IMG/VR virus record: IMGVR_UViG_3300025711_000264
Span: 1-35,192 of that record
DNA from: a virus
Reading direction: 5' to 3' (one strand)
Length of the DNA stretch: 35,192 nucleotides
This document shows, piece by piece, positions 1 to 8,473 of this stretch. A program made the position numbers and the translations under genes. How positions within the stretch are numbered: position 1 is the stretch's first letter; each line of letters begins with the position of its first letter. The notes under the pieces are model-generated. The model was not told the origin of the DNA. It did not search any database and worked only from the letters and a program-made list of their open reading frames with translations.

Positions 1-1365
1 ATGAGCGCCTCAAAAACATTTAATAGCAAATTCTCCAAGCGCAACCTATCAAAGACATATCTAGAACGCATCAAAAATTCCGGCGCCATCGGAATTGACA
101 GGGTTCGCCCGATCAATCTTGAAAAATCACTAAAGTCCGAAGTTGAATTTATATCTGACAAAGTCAAGGAAGGATCTTACAAGTTCACCCCTTACAAAGA
201 AAAGCTAATCCTAAAAGGGGCTAATTCCTTTCCGAGACAAATATCAATACCTACAGCTCGAGACCGCATAGTACTTCGTGCGCTTTGCGACTGTCTGACA
301 GAAATATTTCCAGATTCAAAACTCGCCTTACCGCAAACCGTTATCGAATCGCTAAGCGAAGCTCTGTCAAGCAATAAATACTCAGAATATGCCAAAATCG
401 ACTTGCAAAGATTTTACCCTTCAATACCACATGAGCTGATTGAAAAGTCCATCAAAAACAAGATACGCAAGCTAGAACTTCGTGAACTCATAAATGGAGC
501 CATCACCACTCCTACGGTTCCTGAGGCAAAAGGCGGACGAAATGCTCCCAAAAACGTTAGAGGAGTGCCGCAAGGACTCGCCATCTCCAACATCTTGGCG
601 GAAACAGCCCTGCAGTCGATTGACCACAGGTACAAAACCGACAATACGATATGGTTTAAACGTTACGTAGATGACATTCTGATTTTGACCGCAAAAGGTC
701 AAGCAACAAAAGTCGCAACCCAACTAATTAGTGACCTTAGACAACTTGGTCTGTCACCACACGCCATCGAACCGGGCTCCAAATCAAAAATCGACAAATT
801 GTCGGTAGCATTTGACTTCCTAGGTTACGATATAGACAAAAATGAAATAAAAATCAAAAGCTCTAGCATTTTGCGCTTCGAATCATCACTGGCGAATATT
901 CTTACAGCCTATAGACACAGGCTTGCCAGCGCAAAATCCAAAAAAGACAAGGAAAGAGCAGTCGCCTATTGCGCTTGGAAATTAAACCTTAGAATTACCG
1001 GATGCATATTGGAAGGCAAACGCTTAGGATGGGTGGCTTATTTCTCGCAAATATCAACCACCACTCAGCTACGCAACGTAAACCATACCATAGCAAAGTT
1101 AATTAATCGCGCCGGACTTACAAGCGAAATCAAACCAAAATCACTTATCAAGACATTTTACGAACTCAAACACACCGAAAAAAACGGGCACAAATATATT
1201 CCCGACTTTGACAATCTGACTATCAAGCAAAAGCGCGAAAGGTTGAAAATGTGGTTCGGGGATCTTGTCAACAAATTCTCAGATACAAAAGTCGAACGAC
1301 TCTTTATGATAAAAATCAAAAAAGCCGTGCGAGAGCTTGAAGAAGATATCGCTCAAAAATCCTGA
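1..1365 (+). CDS. Reverse transcriptase, probable phage-defence (Abi/DRT-like) cargo
   Basis: This 454-residue protein has a reverse transcriptase palm. The first catalytic aspartate is D134 in KIDLQRFYPSI, the RGVPQG motif stands near residues 187-192, and the YVDD box is Y222-V-D-D225. The roughly 160 residues after the palm form a thumb plus a helical, lysine-rich C-terminal region, with no maturase, endonuclease or integrase domain visible. The gene is clearly richer in A and T than the phage genes beside it, which suggests separate acquisition. It sits at the left edge of the prophage, convergent with the portal gene; as I recall, phiCTX carries its cytotoxin gene in this slot. Standalone RTs of this size in prophages are often anti-phage (DRT, AbiA/K/P2 groups); I cannot assign the group. 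The ATG is at the first base of the window, so an upstream start, promoter or template RNA would be unseen. Confidence 0.85.
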   Translation: MSASKTFNSKFSKRNLSKTYLERIKNSGAIGIDRVRPINLEKSLKSEVEFISDKVKEGSYKFTPYKEKLILKGANSFPRQISIPTARDRIVLRALCDCLTEIFPDSKLALPQTVIESLSEALSSNKYSEYAKIDLQRFYPSIPHELIEKSIKNKIRKLELRELINGAITTPTVPEAKGGRNAPKNVRGVPQGLAISNILAETALQSIDHRYKTDNTIWFKRYVDDILILTAKGQATKVATQLISDLRQLGLSPHAIEPGSKSKIDKLSVAFDFLGYDIDKNEIKIKSSSILRFESSLANILTAYRHRLASAKSKKDKERAVAYCAWKLNLRITGCILEGKRLGWVAYFSQISTTTQLRNVNHTIAKLINRAGLTSEIKPKSLIKTFYELKHTEKNGHKYIPDFDNLTIKQKRERLKMWFGDLVNKFSDTKVERLFMIKIKKAVRELEEDIAQKS

Positions 1366-1576
1366 TACCGTGACTGGAACACAATGTCATAAATATTCCA
1401 GCGTTGCAGCAAGGTAGGCGTCCCATCGCAAAAGCCCATGCTTGCGAGTGCAGGAAGTTTCGCGAACTTCTAGCCGTGCGTGTTCGGGCCGCATGTGAAT
1501 AGTGAGGTTCTACGTTTTTTTGACGATGGGTCCCGAAGATGGGTGTTAAGTCGCATTAATTCTCATTGAACTTATC
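1366..1576. other. Hairpin-rich intergenic spacer between RT and portal gene
   Basis: No gene is seen in these 211 bases. They hold several pairing elements. TCGCAA at 1426-1431 pairs with TTGCGA at 1442-1447. GAAGTT at 1454-1459 pairs with AACTTC at 1465-1470. A long-range pair joins CCCATCG at 1422-1428 with CGATGGG at 1524-1530. A run of seven T lies at 1515-1521, and the heptamer GATGGGT is repeated at 1525-1531 and 1538-1544. The spacer could be the 3' end or terminator of the RT transcript, a structured RNA partner of the RT, or simply phage DNA downstream of Q. I do not recognise a P2-type cos sequence here. Confidence 0.4.
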
Positions 1577-2617
1577 TCAAGGTGCTGGAACCTCGTAAGG
1601 TCGAAAACGCACAACTTCCTCCCCAAGCCAATCGTTGATTTGCAACAGCCGGGCCTGCTCAGGCTCCAGCTCGTTGACTGCCCACACCTCAGCCGCATCG
1701 CGGATCGAGCCGAATCCCCCCGCGTTCTGTGGCACCACCCCCATCAATTGAGGCGGGATACGCAACATCGCCAGCTGGTCGTCGCGACTGATGTTCTTGA
1801 TCGCAGCGAAGTCATCCTTCGCGGCCACCTCACTGATCGGGATCAACTGCAGGCCGTCCTTCTTGCCACCTGGTGCATACATGAACAGGTTGCGGAAGTT
1901 GCCCGGCCCCTTGCTGTTCTTCATCGCCGTTCGCAGGTCGTTGACGAAGTCCTCATTCTGGGCCGCATCGGTCATGTACATGATGAAACCGGCATGACTG
2001 CCATTCTGGTAGTACTTGCGCCGAAACAGCGTGGCGCTCTCGTTCAACAACGCACTCTGCAGCGCCGGTAGCCACTCGGGCAGCCCGTAGATTTCCTGGC
2101 TGATATCGGCCACCCGCAGGTGGCACACACTGCCGGCCTTGAACTGATGCTCGTCCTTCCAACCGCGCACCTGGTAGTAGGTGACCAGGTCATTGCCCCG
2201 ACGCATGTACTTGGCCAGGCATGGCAGCAGGCCGATCGCCTGCCGCAGCATGTTGTCCCGCTTCTCCAGGTACAGATTGCCTGACCACCCCCAGTCCATG
2301 ACGATCTGCTCGAACGCCTGCCTGCTCAGCAGTCGGTGCGGAACGAATGTGCGAGCCAGCGCGTTGCGCTTGAAGATCAGACCCGACTGCAGGTAGACGC
2401 TCGCCTTCGACGACTTCGCCAGGCCATCCAGCGAAACCGGGGGCTCGTACCAACGTCCGTTGGACCAACACTCCAGGTAGTCGAGAATCTCCCTGCCATC
2501 GAGCACCGGTACCGGATCGCCAAAGGTGAACGCCATTGGTTGACCGCCTCCGGTCTTGACCAGGAGCTCACCTTCGGTGGCTGGCGAGGTGGTGGGCTGT
2601 TCCTGGGTGCTGTTCAT
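1577..2617 (-). CDS. Q: Phage portal protein (P2 gpQ family)
   Basis: This is the portal vertex protein through which DNA enters and leaves the capsid. The protein is 346 residues, close to P2 gpQ (344 as I recall). It shows the family pattern of a SNGRWYEPPVSL-type N-terminal segment, a central region with RRKYYQNGSHAGFI, and the C-terminal LRIPPQLMGVVPQNAGGFG segment typical of PBSX/P2 portals. The reading frame is open further upstream (to 2698), but the start at 2617 is preferred. It overlaps the terminase stop as TGATG, which implies translational coupling, and it gives the family length. The gene is transcribed leftward with P, as in P2. Confidence 0.93.
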   Translation of the reverse strand: MNSTQEQPTTSPATEGELLVKTGGGQPMAFTFGDPVPVLDGREILDYLECWSNGRWYEPPVSLDGLAKSSKASVYLQSGLIFKRNALARTFVPHRLLSRQAFEQIVMDWGWSGNLYLEKRDNMLRQAIGLLPCLAKYMRRGNDLVTYYQVRGWKDEHQFKAGSVCHLRVADISQEIYGLPEWLPALQSALLNESATLFRRKYYQNGSHAGFIMYMTDAAQNEDFVNDLRTAMKNSKGPGNFRNLFMYAPGGKKDGLQLIPISEVAAKDDFAAIKNISRDDQLAMLRIPPQLMGVVPQNAGGFGSIRDAAEVWAVNELEPEQARLLQINDWLGEEVVRFRPYEVPAP

Positions 2618-4371
2618 CAGTAGATCTCCATAATGCCGGTGTTGGCCACGGTCTGACCCTCCAGCGGCTCGTTGTGCAGTGCATGAAAGAGTGCCCACGC
2701 CAGATCAGCGTGGCCGGTGTTGTCGGTGCGTCCAGCGGTGTAGGTGAACTGCCGCCCGCCTGGGGTAACAGTCTTGCGGATGGCCATCAGCGATTGCGCC
2801 ACGTCCGTCCAACCGGCATCGAACTCCAGCCGCCCCTTGCTGATCACGTCCCAGGCCTTCATCACCAGACGGGTCTTGACCTCCGGGTTGTAGGAGAAGG
2901 TGCGCAACGCCGGGAAGAACGGACGCACCAGCTGCGCCACGGCACTGCCCAGCCCGGTCGTGTCGATCCCGATGTAGGTCACCCAATAGCGCAGCGTGAC
3001 CTGACGAATCGTCTCGGCCTGGGCGGTGAAGTCCATCCCTCGGAACTGGTGCCGCTCCAGGATCCTGAACTTTCCGCCCGGTACCAGCGGTGGCGCCACT
3101 ACGATGAGTCCGGCGGTGTCGCCCGTCTCAGCAGGGTCGTACCCCACCCAAACCTGCCGATCGGCAAAGGGTCTGGCCGCGAATGGCTTGTAGTCCTCCC
3201 AGACCGACCAGCTGTCCACCATGCAGGGCTGCAGCATGTTCAGCGGGAAGATGCTCGCGCCGTCGTCGACGAACTGGCACATCAACAGGTTCTGGAATGC
3301 CGCGGCGTCGTACTCCAGCCGCAATTCGTCGATGTCGAACAGGTCGCAGCCCCGCTCTTCCGCGTCCAGGATGGTGACAATCTGCCGCCAGATCCGGTCG
3401 TCGCAGAGCTTACCCTGCTGCAGCACGTCGTGGCTGACATCCAGTTTCAGGTGCTGGGCGCTGGGCTTGCCCTTGTTGAACCGTTCACCGGTCCAGAAGG
3501 TGTAGGCCTCATGCGCCATCGAGCTCGGCGTCGAGAAGTAGGTCCGGCGGTACAGTTTCTGCATCGCCATGCCGGACGCGACCTTGTTCAGTTCATTGAA
3601 CTTGAAGGTCCAGAAGAATTCGTCGAAGTAGAAGTTGCCGTGGTAGCCCTGGGCCGTCCTGGCGTTGGTGCCGAGGAAGTGCAGCTCGGCCCCGTTCGGC
3701 AGGATGATCGGATCACCGGTGAGCTCGACGCCTACCGTGTCCCGCGCGAACGCCTGGATGTAGGCCTTGAAGATATGCGCCTGGGCCTTGCTGGCCGACA
3801 GGAAAATCTGGTTGCGCCCGGTGGTCAACGCATCGATCAAGGCCTCGCGGGCAAAGTAGAAGGTTGCCCCGATCTGCCGGCTTTTCAGAATGGCGCGAGT
3901 GCGCTGATTGCCCGCCCGGTACCAGTCTTTCTGGTAGTCGAAGCACCCTTCTAGAAATGCCTCGACCAGCTTCTCGACCAGTTCCTCTGGGATGTCGTTG
4001 CGTTTGGGCTTACGCTTCTCCTCGGCGTTGCGCTTGGCCAGCTCAGGGTTGAGATCCGTCTCGGTGCCGCCCTCCTGGTAGCGCTGGATTCGGGCCTGAC
4101 GCTCCAGTTGCCGGTGGAGCAGGTCGATTTCCTTGAAATCCGCACCAGACTTGGGGTCCTTGAGGAGCAGCTGTACCAGGCGGGCTTCGGTAGCCGCCTG
4201 GATACGCTGCAGCGGTGTGGCCCGGTCCCATTCGTCGCGGGCCTTCCAGCTGTGAAGGGTCTTCTCCTTCTCGCCGATCAGCTCGGCGATCTCGCACACA
4301 CGGTAGCCCTGCCAATACAGGTGTTTGGCATGGCGGCGGTGATCGGTTGGCAATTCGCAGATAGCGTTCAT
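2617..4371 (-). CDS. P: Terminase large (ATPase) subunit (P2 gpP family)
   Basis: This is the DNA-packaging motor ATPase, 584 residues against about 590 in P2. Residues 20-50 form a helix-turn-helix segment (GYRVCEIAELIGE). SRQIGAT at 164-170 is the Walker A-like P-loop region and FYFDEFFW at 247-254 is the Walker B site, with D250 and E251. YDPAETGD at 411-418 begins the RNase H-like nuclease domain. The ATG at 4371 starts the leftward P-Q operon from the divergent promoter region it shares with O. It overlaps the portal start by one base. Confidence 0.94.
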   Translation of the reverse strand: MNAICELPTDHRRHAKHLYWQGYRVCEIAELIGEKEKTLHSWKARDEWDRATPLQRIQAATEARLVQLLLKDPKSGADFKEIDLLHRQLERQARIQRYQEGGTETDLNPELAKRNAEEKRKPKRNDIPEELVEKLVEAFLEGCFDYQKDWYRAGNQRTRAILKSRQIGATFYFAREALIDALTTGRNQIFLSASKAQAHIFKAYIQAFARDTVGVELTGDPIILPNGAELHFLGTNARTAQGYHGNFYFDEFFWTFKFNELNKVASGMAMQKLYRRTYFSTPSSMAHEAYTFWTGERFNKGKPSAQHLKLDVSHDVLQQGKLCDDRIWRQIVTILDAEERGCDLFDIDELRLEYDAAAFQNLLMCQFVDDGASIFPLNMLQPCMVDSWSVWEDYKPFAARPFADRQVWVGYDPAETGDTAGLIVVAPPLVPGGKFRILERHQFRGMDFTAQAETIRQVTLRYWVTYIGIDTTGLGSAVAQLVRPFFPALRTFSYNPEVKTRLVMKAWDVISKGRLEFDAGWTDVAQSLMAIRKTVTPGGRQFTYTAGRTDNTGHADLAWALFHALHNEPLEGQTVANTGIMEIY

Positions 4372-4522
4372 GCCGCAGATGCTGCCGTTCGCGCGCGCGG
4401 GGCCCTAACGGCGGGCCCTGTAGGATTCCCCGCTACAACTCCCCCGCATTGCCGCGCCATCGCGCGATGCCGACCATGCCCTCATCGCCAGGCACAACGC
4501 CACCGCAATGAGGACTCCCAGC
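4372..4522. promoter_or_regulatory. Divergent late promoter region between P and O with Ogr-type dyad
   Basis: This 151-base gap separates leftward P from rightward O and holds no gene. TGTAGGATTCCCCGCTACA at 4419-4437 is a TGTA-N11-TACA dyad. The same pattern recurs before V and before the sheath gene in this window. P2-family late promoters carry a dyad of the TGT-N-ACA type bound by the zinc-finger activator Ogr near -55. The centre at 4428 would put a rightward start near 4483, ahead of the O ribosome binding site. The -10 elements are not obvious, and a second site for the leftward promoter was not found. Confidence 0.6.
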
Positions 4523-5377
4523 ATGGCCGGCAAGACCGACACTCCAGCCAAGAAGTACCGCTCCAAATGGACCCGAATCGCCGTTGAAGGCGCCACCACC
4601 GACGGACGCAACATCGAGCGCAGCTGGATCGAGGACATGGCCAGCACCTACAGCCCCAACACCTACGGCGCCCGGATCAACTGCGAGCACATCAAGGGCT
4701 ACTGGCCCGGTGGCGAGTTTGGTGCCTATGGCGACGTCCTGGCGCTGAAGGCTGAAGAAGTCGAAATTGCCGGCGTCAAGAAGCTGGCCCTGTTCGGTCA
4801 ACTCCAACCCAACGATGCCCTGCTCGCCCTGAACAAGGCCGGCCAGAAGATCTACACCTCGATCGAAGTTCGACCGAAGTTCGCCGACAGCGGCAAGGCC
4901 TACCTGGTCGGCCTCGCCATCACCGACACCCCGGCCAGCCTCGGTACCGAGGCGCTGTCCTTCAGTGCGCAGCACGGCACCCTGACCAGCCGCAAACAGG
5001 ACAAGGACAACTTATTCACCGCAGCCGAAGAAACCACACTGGAATTCGAAGAGTTCTCCGACGCCTCCAGTATGTTCACTGCGCTGAAAGAAAAAGTCGG
5101 CGAGCTGCTCGGCAAGACCAAGGACAAAGAAGGTAAGGACGCTGCCAGTTTCGCCGAATTGGGCGAGCTGATCGAATGTCTGGCCAACCATGGCAGCCAG
5201 CAGGCCGAAGCCTTCACCGCTGAACAGAAAGCCCGCCAGGAACTGCAAACCCGTTTTGAGCAGCTCGAATCCAAGTTCAGCGACCTGGTCAAGCGCCTGG
5301 GTGACACCGAAGACCACAGCCAGACGCCACGACCGCCGGCATCGGGCGGCAATGGTGCCCTGCTGTCTTCCTTCTAA
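4523..5377 (+). CDS. O: Capsid scaffolding protein / prohead protease (P2 gpO family)
   Basis: The protein directs procapsid assembly and then cleaves capsid proteins and itself. It has 284 residues, the length of P2 gpO. The protease domain is N-terminal. Residues placed like the P2 catalytic triad are D27 (TTDGRN), H56 (NCEHIKG) and S113 (YTSIE). The C-terminal third (about 190-284) is charged and helical (scaffold part). The frame is open to 4508, but the ATG at 4523 is preferred: GAGG lies nine bases upstream and MAGKTDTPAKKYRSKW aligns with the family N-terminus. It is the first gene of the rightward O-N-M-L transcript. Confidence 0.92.
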   Translation: MAGKTDTPAKKYRSKWTRIAVEGATTDGRNIERSWIEDMASTYSPNTYGARINCEHIKGYWPGGEFGAYGDVLALKAEEVEIAGVKKLALFGQLQPNDALLALNKAGQKIYTSIEVRPKFADSGKAYLVGLAITDTPASLGTEALSFSAQHGTLTSRKQDKDNLFTAAEETTLEFEEFSDASSMFTALKEKVGELLGKTKDKEGKDAASFAELGELIECLANHGSQQAEAFTAEQKARQELQTRFEQLESKFSDLVKRLGDTEDHSQTPRPPASGGNGALLSSF

Positions 5378-5407
5378 CCCGCCCGACCGATCACCGGAGA
5401 ATCACCC

Positions 5408-6415
5408 ATGCGTAACGAAACCCGACTCGTCTACAACGGCCTGCTGGCCCACATCGCCAAGCTGAACAGCGTGCCCAATGCTGCCGAGAGCTTCAGTGTT
5501 ACCCCGTCCGTCCAGCAAGTACTGGAGACAGCTATTCAGGAGTCCAGCGACTTCCTCAAGCGCATCAACATCATCGGCGTCAACGACCAGGAGGGCGAAG
5601 CCATTGCCCTGGGTGTTAATGGCCCGACCGCCAGCCGCACCAACACCGCCGGCGGCAACCGCCGCAATCCGGCAAACGTGGCCAACCTGAAAAAGGACAC
5701 CTACAGCTGCAAGAAGACCGACTTCGACACAGCCTTCCCCTATCAACTGCTGGATGCCTGGGCCAAGTTCCCCGACTTCCAGGTGCGCCTTGCCAACGCC
5801 ATCGCTCAGCGCCAGGGTCTCGATCGCCTCATGATCGGCTTCAACGGCATCAGCGCCGCACCGGTCACCGACCGTGCCACCAACCAGTTGCTGCAGGATG
5901 TAAACGTCGGTTGGCTGCAGAAGATCCGCATCGCTGCCCCGGAACGCGTACTCGACGAAGGCGCTACCCCGGGCAAGGTCACCGTGGGCGCCACCGGCGA
6001 CTACAAGACTCTTGACGGTCTGGTCTTCGATGCCGTGCAGATGCTGGATCCGTGGCACCGCAAGCGCCCTGACCTGGTGGTCATCGTCGACCGCGCGTTA
6101 CTGCATGAAAAGCAACTGGCAGCCGTGGAAAAAGGGGCGGCCTCCAACCAGGAAGAAAACGCTGCAGACGAAGTCGTCACCAAGGGACGCCTGGGTGGCC
6201 TGAAAATCGAAGACGCCCCGTTCTTCATCGAGGGCGGCGTTCTGGTCACCACCCTGGCCAACCTCGCCATCTACTGGCAGGAAAGCGCGCGCCGCCGTCA
6301 CCTGAAAGACGAGCCGGAATACGACCGCATTGCCGACTACCAGTCCTCCAACGACGCCTACGTCATCGAAGACCTCGGCCTGGTCGCCTTGGTCGAAAAC
6401 ATCGAGCGGGTGTAA
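5408..6415 (+). CDS. N: Major capsid protein (P2 gpN family)
   Basis: This is the main shell protein of the icosahedral head, 335 residues (P2 gpN about 357). The N-terminus MRNETRLVYNGLLAHIAKLN and the segment VSRTNTAGG-like TASRTNTAGGNRRNP are characteristic of the P2 capsid family. In P2 this precursor is trimmed at its N-terminus by gpO. The gene lies 30 bases after O with a GGAG ribosome binding site, and is followed immediately by the small terminase gene. Gene order O-N-M-L supports the assignment. Confidence 0.93.
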   Translation: MRNETRLVYNGLLAHIAKLNSVPNAAESFSVTPSVQQVLETAIQESSDFLKRINIIGVNDQEGEAIALGVNGPTASRTNTAGGNRRNPANVANLKKDTYSCKKTDFDTAFPYQLLDAWAKFPDFQVRLANAIAQRQGLDRLMIGFNGISAAPVTDRATNQLLQDVNVGWLQKIRIAAPERVLDEGATPGKVTVGATGDYKTLDGLVFDAVQMLDPWHRKRPDLVVIVDRALLHEKQLAAVEKGAASNQEENAADEVVTKGRLGGLKIEDAPFFIEGGVLVTTLANLAIYWQESARRRHLKDEPEYDRIADYQSSNDAYVIEDLGLVALVENIERV

Positions 6416-6418
6416 GCC

Positions 6419-7120
6419 ATGGCCCTGACCCTTGCCCAACGCAACCAGCTGCGCAAGCGCGCAGCCCAGGAGGCGGCAGCCGTCGCCCCTGCCGCCCTGA
6501 TGGAAGGCGCCACCGGCTATGAAGTGATGCTCGCCGCACTGCAGCAGGATCAGTTCCGCCTGAAGCAGGTGCAATCCCAGGAGGGCAAGGCACAGCTCAA
6601 GGTCGAGATGCTGCCGGCATACGTGCCCTACGTGGACGGCGTGCTCTCGGCAGGCCAAGGCGCCCAGGACGACGTGCTCACCACCCTGATGGTCTGGCGC
6701 TTCGACGCGGGCGACTTCGGCGGCGGATTGCATATCGCTGAATACGTGCTGCGCCACGGGCTGAAGATGCCGGACCGTTTCAACCGCACTACCGGCTGCC
6801 TGGTGGCAGAGGAAGTGGCGACAGCGGCGCTCAAGGCCCAAAAGGCTGGAAGCACCTTCGCCCTGGACATCCTCACCACCACTGCGGTGCTGACTGACGA
6901 CCAGGACATGCCGGACGAGGTCCGCGCCAAGCTGACTCTGGCCCTTGGCCGCGCCACCCTGGAAGGCATCACCGACGAAAACCCTGGGCAGCCTGGCCAG
7001 TTGCAAGCAGGCATCGAACTGCTCAAGCGCGCCATCGAGCTGCACAGCAGCTGCGGCGGCAAGAAAGACCTGGAGCGCGCCGAGCGCCTCCTCAAGAAAC
7101 ACGCTGGTCCGACCAGCTAA
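6419..7120 (+). CDS. M: Terminase endonuclease (small) subunit (P2 gpM family)
   Basis: In P2, gpM works with the ATPase gpP to recognise and cut cos during packaging. The protein has 233 residues against about 247 in P2. It is mostly helical, with a hydrophilic N-terminus (LAQRNQLRKRAAQEAAA) and a C-terminal segment (ADEGITDENPGQPGQLQAGIELLKRAI-type) typical of the family. The ATG lies three bases after the capsid stop, so translation is probably coupled. The assignment rests on family pattern, length and gene order. Confidence 0.88.
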   Translation: MALTLAQRNQLRKRAAQEAAAVAPAALMEGATGYEVMLAALQQDQFRLKQVQSQEGKAQLKVEMLPAYVPYVDGVLSAGQGAQDDVLTTLMVWRFDAGDFGGGLHIAEYVLRHGLKMPDRFNRTTGCLVAEEVATAALKAQKAGSTFALDILTTTAVLTDDQDMPDEVRAKLTLALGRATLEGITDENPGQPGQLQAGIELLKRAIELHSSCGGKKDLERAERLLKKHAGPTS

Positions 7121-7223
7121 CCGAGCGTCCCCACGCACCCGGCGGCTCGGGGCGGATCAGCAGGCTTACTCCTTGGCTCAGCTGTGAAGCCCCGACCACC
7201 GCCGACCTATTCGAGCGACAAGC

Positions 7224-7688
7224 ATGAGCGGATTTATCGCCGGTGGCATTCCAACCACTGCCTTCCCGATCAGCAACGGCACCTTCTGGCCAGAGATCAA
7301 CGGTCAGCACTTGCGCGCCGCCATGCGCATCACCGACGCCGTGACCGACGACCGTCTGGAGGTTGCGGCGGTCAACGCCATGATCGAAGCCAACCGGGAG
7401 CTTGCCGGCTACCGGGATGCACAGCAGGCCCAGGGCCATGCCGCCCTGGCCGACGTACCGGCGGAGCCGATCAAAGGCGAAAGTCAGTTACTGCACCTCT
7501 ACCGCCGGGTCATTTATTGCAACGCCCTGGCCGAGCTGGTGGAGCGTTACAGCAGCTTCGATGCCACCAACAGCGGCGAGAAGAAGGTCACCGAGGAAGA
7601 AACCAGCGCCGACCAGCTGCGCCGCGATGCCCGCAAGGCGTTGCGGACTCTGCTCGGCATCAGCCACACCACCGTGGAGCTCCTGTAA
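7224..7688 (+). CDS. L: Head completion / stabilisation protein (P2 gpL family)
   Basis: In P2, gpL binds filled heads and prepares them for tail joining. The protein has 154 residues (P2 about 169). It shows the family beginning (MSGFIAGG, FWPEI) and the conserved LLHLYRRVIYCNALAEL segment near 90-107. A 103-base gap separates it from M. Its stop overlaps the next start as TAATG. Confidence 0.88.
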   Translation: MSGFIAGGIPTTAFPISNGTFWPEINGQHLRAAMRITDAVTDDRLEVAAVNAMIEANRELAGYRDAQQAQGHAALADVPAEPIKGESQLLHLYRRVIYCNALAELVERYSSFDATNSGEKKVTEEETSADQLRRDARKALRTLLGISHTTVELL

Positions 7689-7882
7689 TGGAAAGAGTGA
7701 AGGTCATCGACTGGAACGAGATTTCCCGTCTCGGCCTGCTCGAACGGATCAACCGCGAAATCATGCACCCACTGGGCTATGCCGTGTGCCGTCAGGTTGA
7801 GACCGGAATCTCTCCCGGCGCCTTGGTCTCCTCCGATGGCACCTGGTGCTATCCAGACAGCGACACCAAGGAGGGTGAGTGA
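7688..7882 (+). CDS. Small conserved phage protein of unknown function
   Basis: This is a 64-residue protein between head completion L and tail X. No domain is recognised. It has two tryptophans and two cysteines, with no membrane segment or signal peptide. The ATG overlaps the L stop by one base, and its own TGA overlaps the start of X, so it is embedded in a translationally coupled chain. It may be a small head-tail joining or assembly protein; that is inferred from position only. Confidence 0.7.
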   Translation: MERVKVIDWNEISRLGLLERINREIMHPLGYAVCRQVETGISPGALVSSDGTWCYPDSDTKEGE

Positions 7883-8091
7883 TGCCCGCTGTGATCGCCA
7901 ACCAGGGCGACACTGTGGATGCCATCTGCTGGCGTTTCTACGGTCGCACCGCCGGCGTCACCGAGGCGGTGCTTGAGGCCAACCCCGGCTTGGCCGATCA
8001 CGGCACCACTATCCCGCACGGCACGCAAATCACCCTGCCCGATGCCGCGCCACAAGTTGAACAACGCCAGGTGGTGAACCTATGGGACTGA
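7882..8091 (+). CDS. X: Tail protein X, LysM-like (P2 gpX family)
   Basis: This 69-residue protein has the LysM-like fold pattern of P2 gpX. It runs from GDTVDAICWRFYGRT, through VLEANPGLADHG, to the closing IPHGTQITLP. P2 gpX is needed for tail assembly and is thought to act near the tail tip or hub. The start is the ATG at 7882, which overlaps the preceding stop; the frame is open three bases earlier at a GTG. The stop is followed by a 27-base gap and then the lysis cassette. Confidence 0.9.
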   Translation: MPAVIANQGDTVDAICWRFYGRTAGVTEAVLEANPGLADHGTTIPHGTQITLPDAAPQVEQRQVVNLWD

Positions 8092-8118
8092 CCACCACCA
8101 ACAAAAGGACCCCGTGCC

Positions 8119-8472
8119 ATGGCTGATCCGACTTCCAGCTCCATCACCGGCCTGCTGATGGGCCTTGGCCTGGCCACCGCCGTGCCTCAAATCGATGGCG
8201 AGGCGCTGTTCGGCGCCCTCCTCGGCGCCTGGCTGGTGACCAGCATCAAACGCGATCTCAAGGCCTGGCAGCGGCTAGGTTCGCTGCTGCTCTCGGCCGG
8301 CGTGGGCTACCTGTTCGCGCCGGTGGCCCTGAAGATCGCGCCGATTATCAACAGCGGCGGCGCCGCGTTCGCCTGCGCCCTGGTCGTGATCCCGATCAGC
8401 ATCAAGGCCATGCTCTGGGTCGAGCAGGCCGATCTGTTCGACATCCTGCGCCGCATCAGAGGGGGGAGCTGA
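8119..8472 (+). CDS. Putative holin (first small membrane protein of the lysis cassette)
   Basis: This 117-residue protein has about three hydrophobic segments: near 28-45 (LFGALLGAWLVTSI), 55-73 (LGSLLLSAGVGYLF) and 82-98 (AAFACALVVIPISI). The ends and loops are charged. Size, membrane character and position upstream of the muramidase fit a holin, the inner-membrane pore former that times lysis. The ribosome binding site is AAGGA upstream of 8119. A second small membrane protein follows at once, so one of the two may be an antiholin (the LysA-like role). The sequence alone does not decide which. Confidence 0.7.
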   Translation: MADPTSSSITGLLMGLGLATAVPQIDGEALFGALLGAWLVTSIKRDLKAWQRLGSLLLSAGVGYLFAPVALKIAPIINSGGAAFACALVVIPISIKAMLWVEQADLFDILRRIRGGS

Positions 8473-8473
8473 G

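Noticed and set aside
1-1365. RT as part of a diversity-generating retroelement or a retron
   Set aside because: The RGVPQG motif is unlike the SQ form of DGR RTs, no Avd gene or template/variable repeat pair is seen, and the VTG motif typical of retron RTs is absent. Upstream sequence is not visible, so a retron RNA cannot be fully excluded.
1366-1576. cos site in the gap beside the portal gene
   Set aside because: No GGCGAGGCGGGG-like sequence on either strand; cos probably lies upstream of the RT.
2674-3954. Long rightward reading frame (426 codons) opposite the terminase gene
   Set aside because: It is a GC-rich shadow of P. The protein on the other strand has strong family motifs and the shadow has no domain or ribosome binding site.
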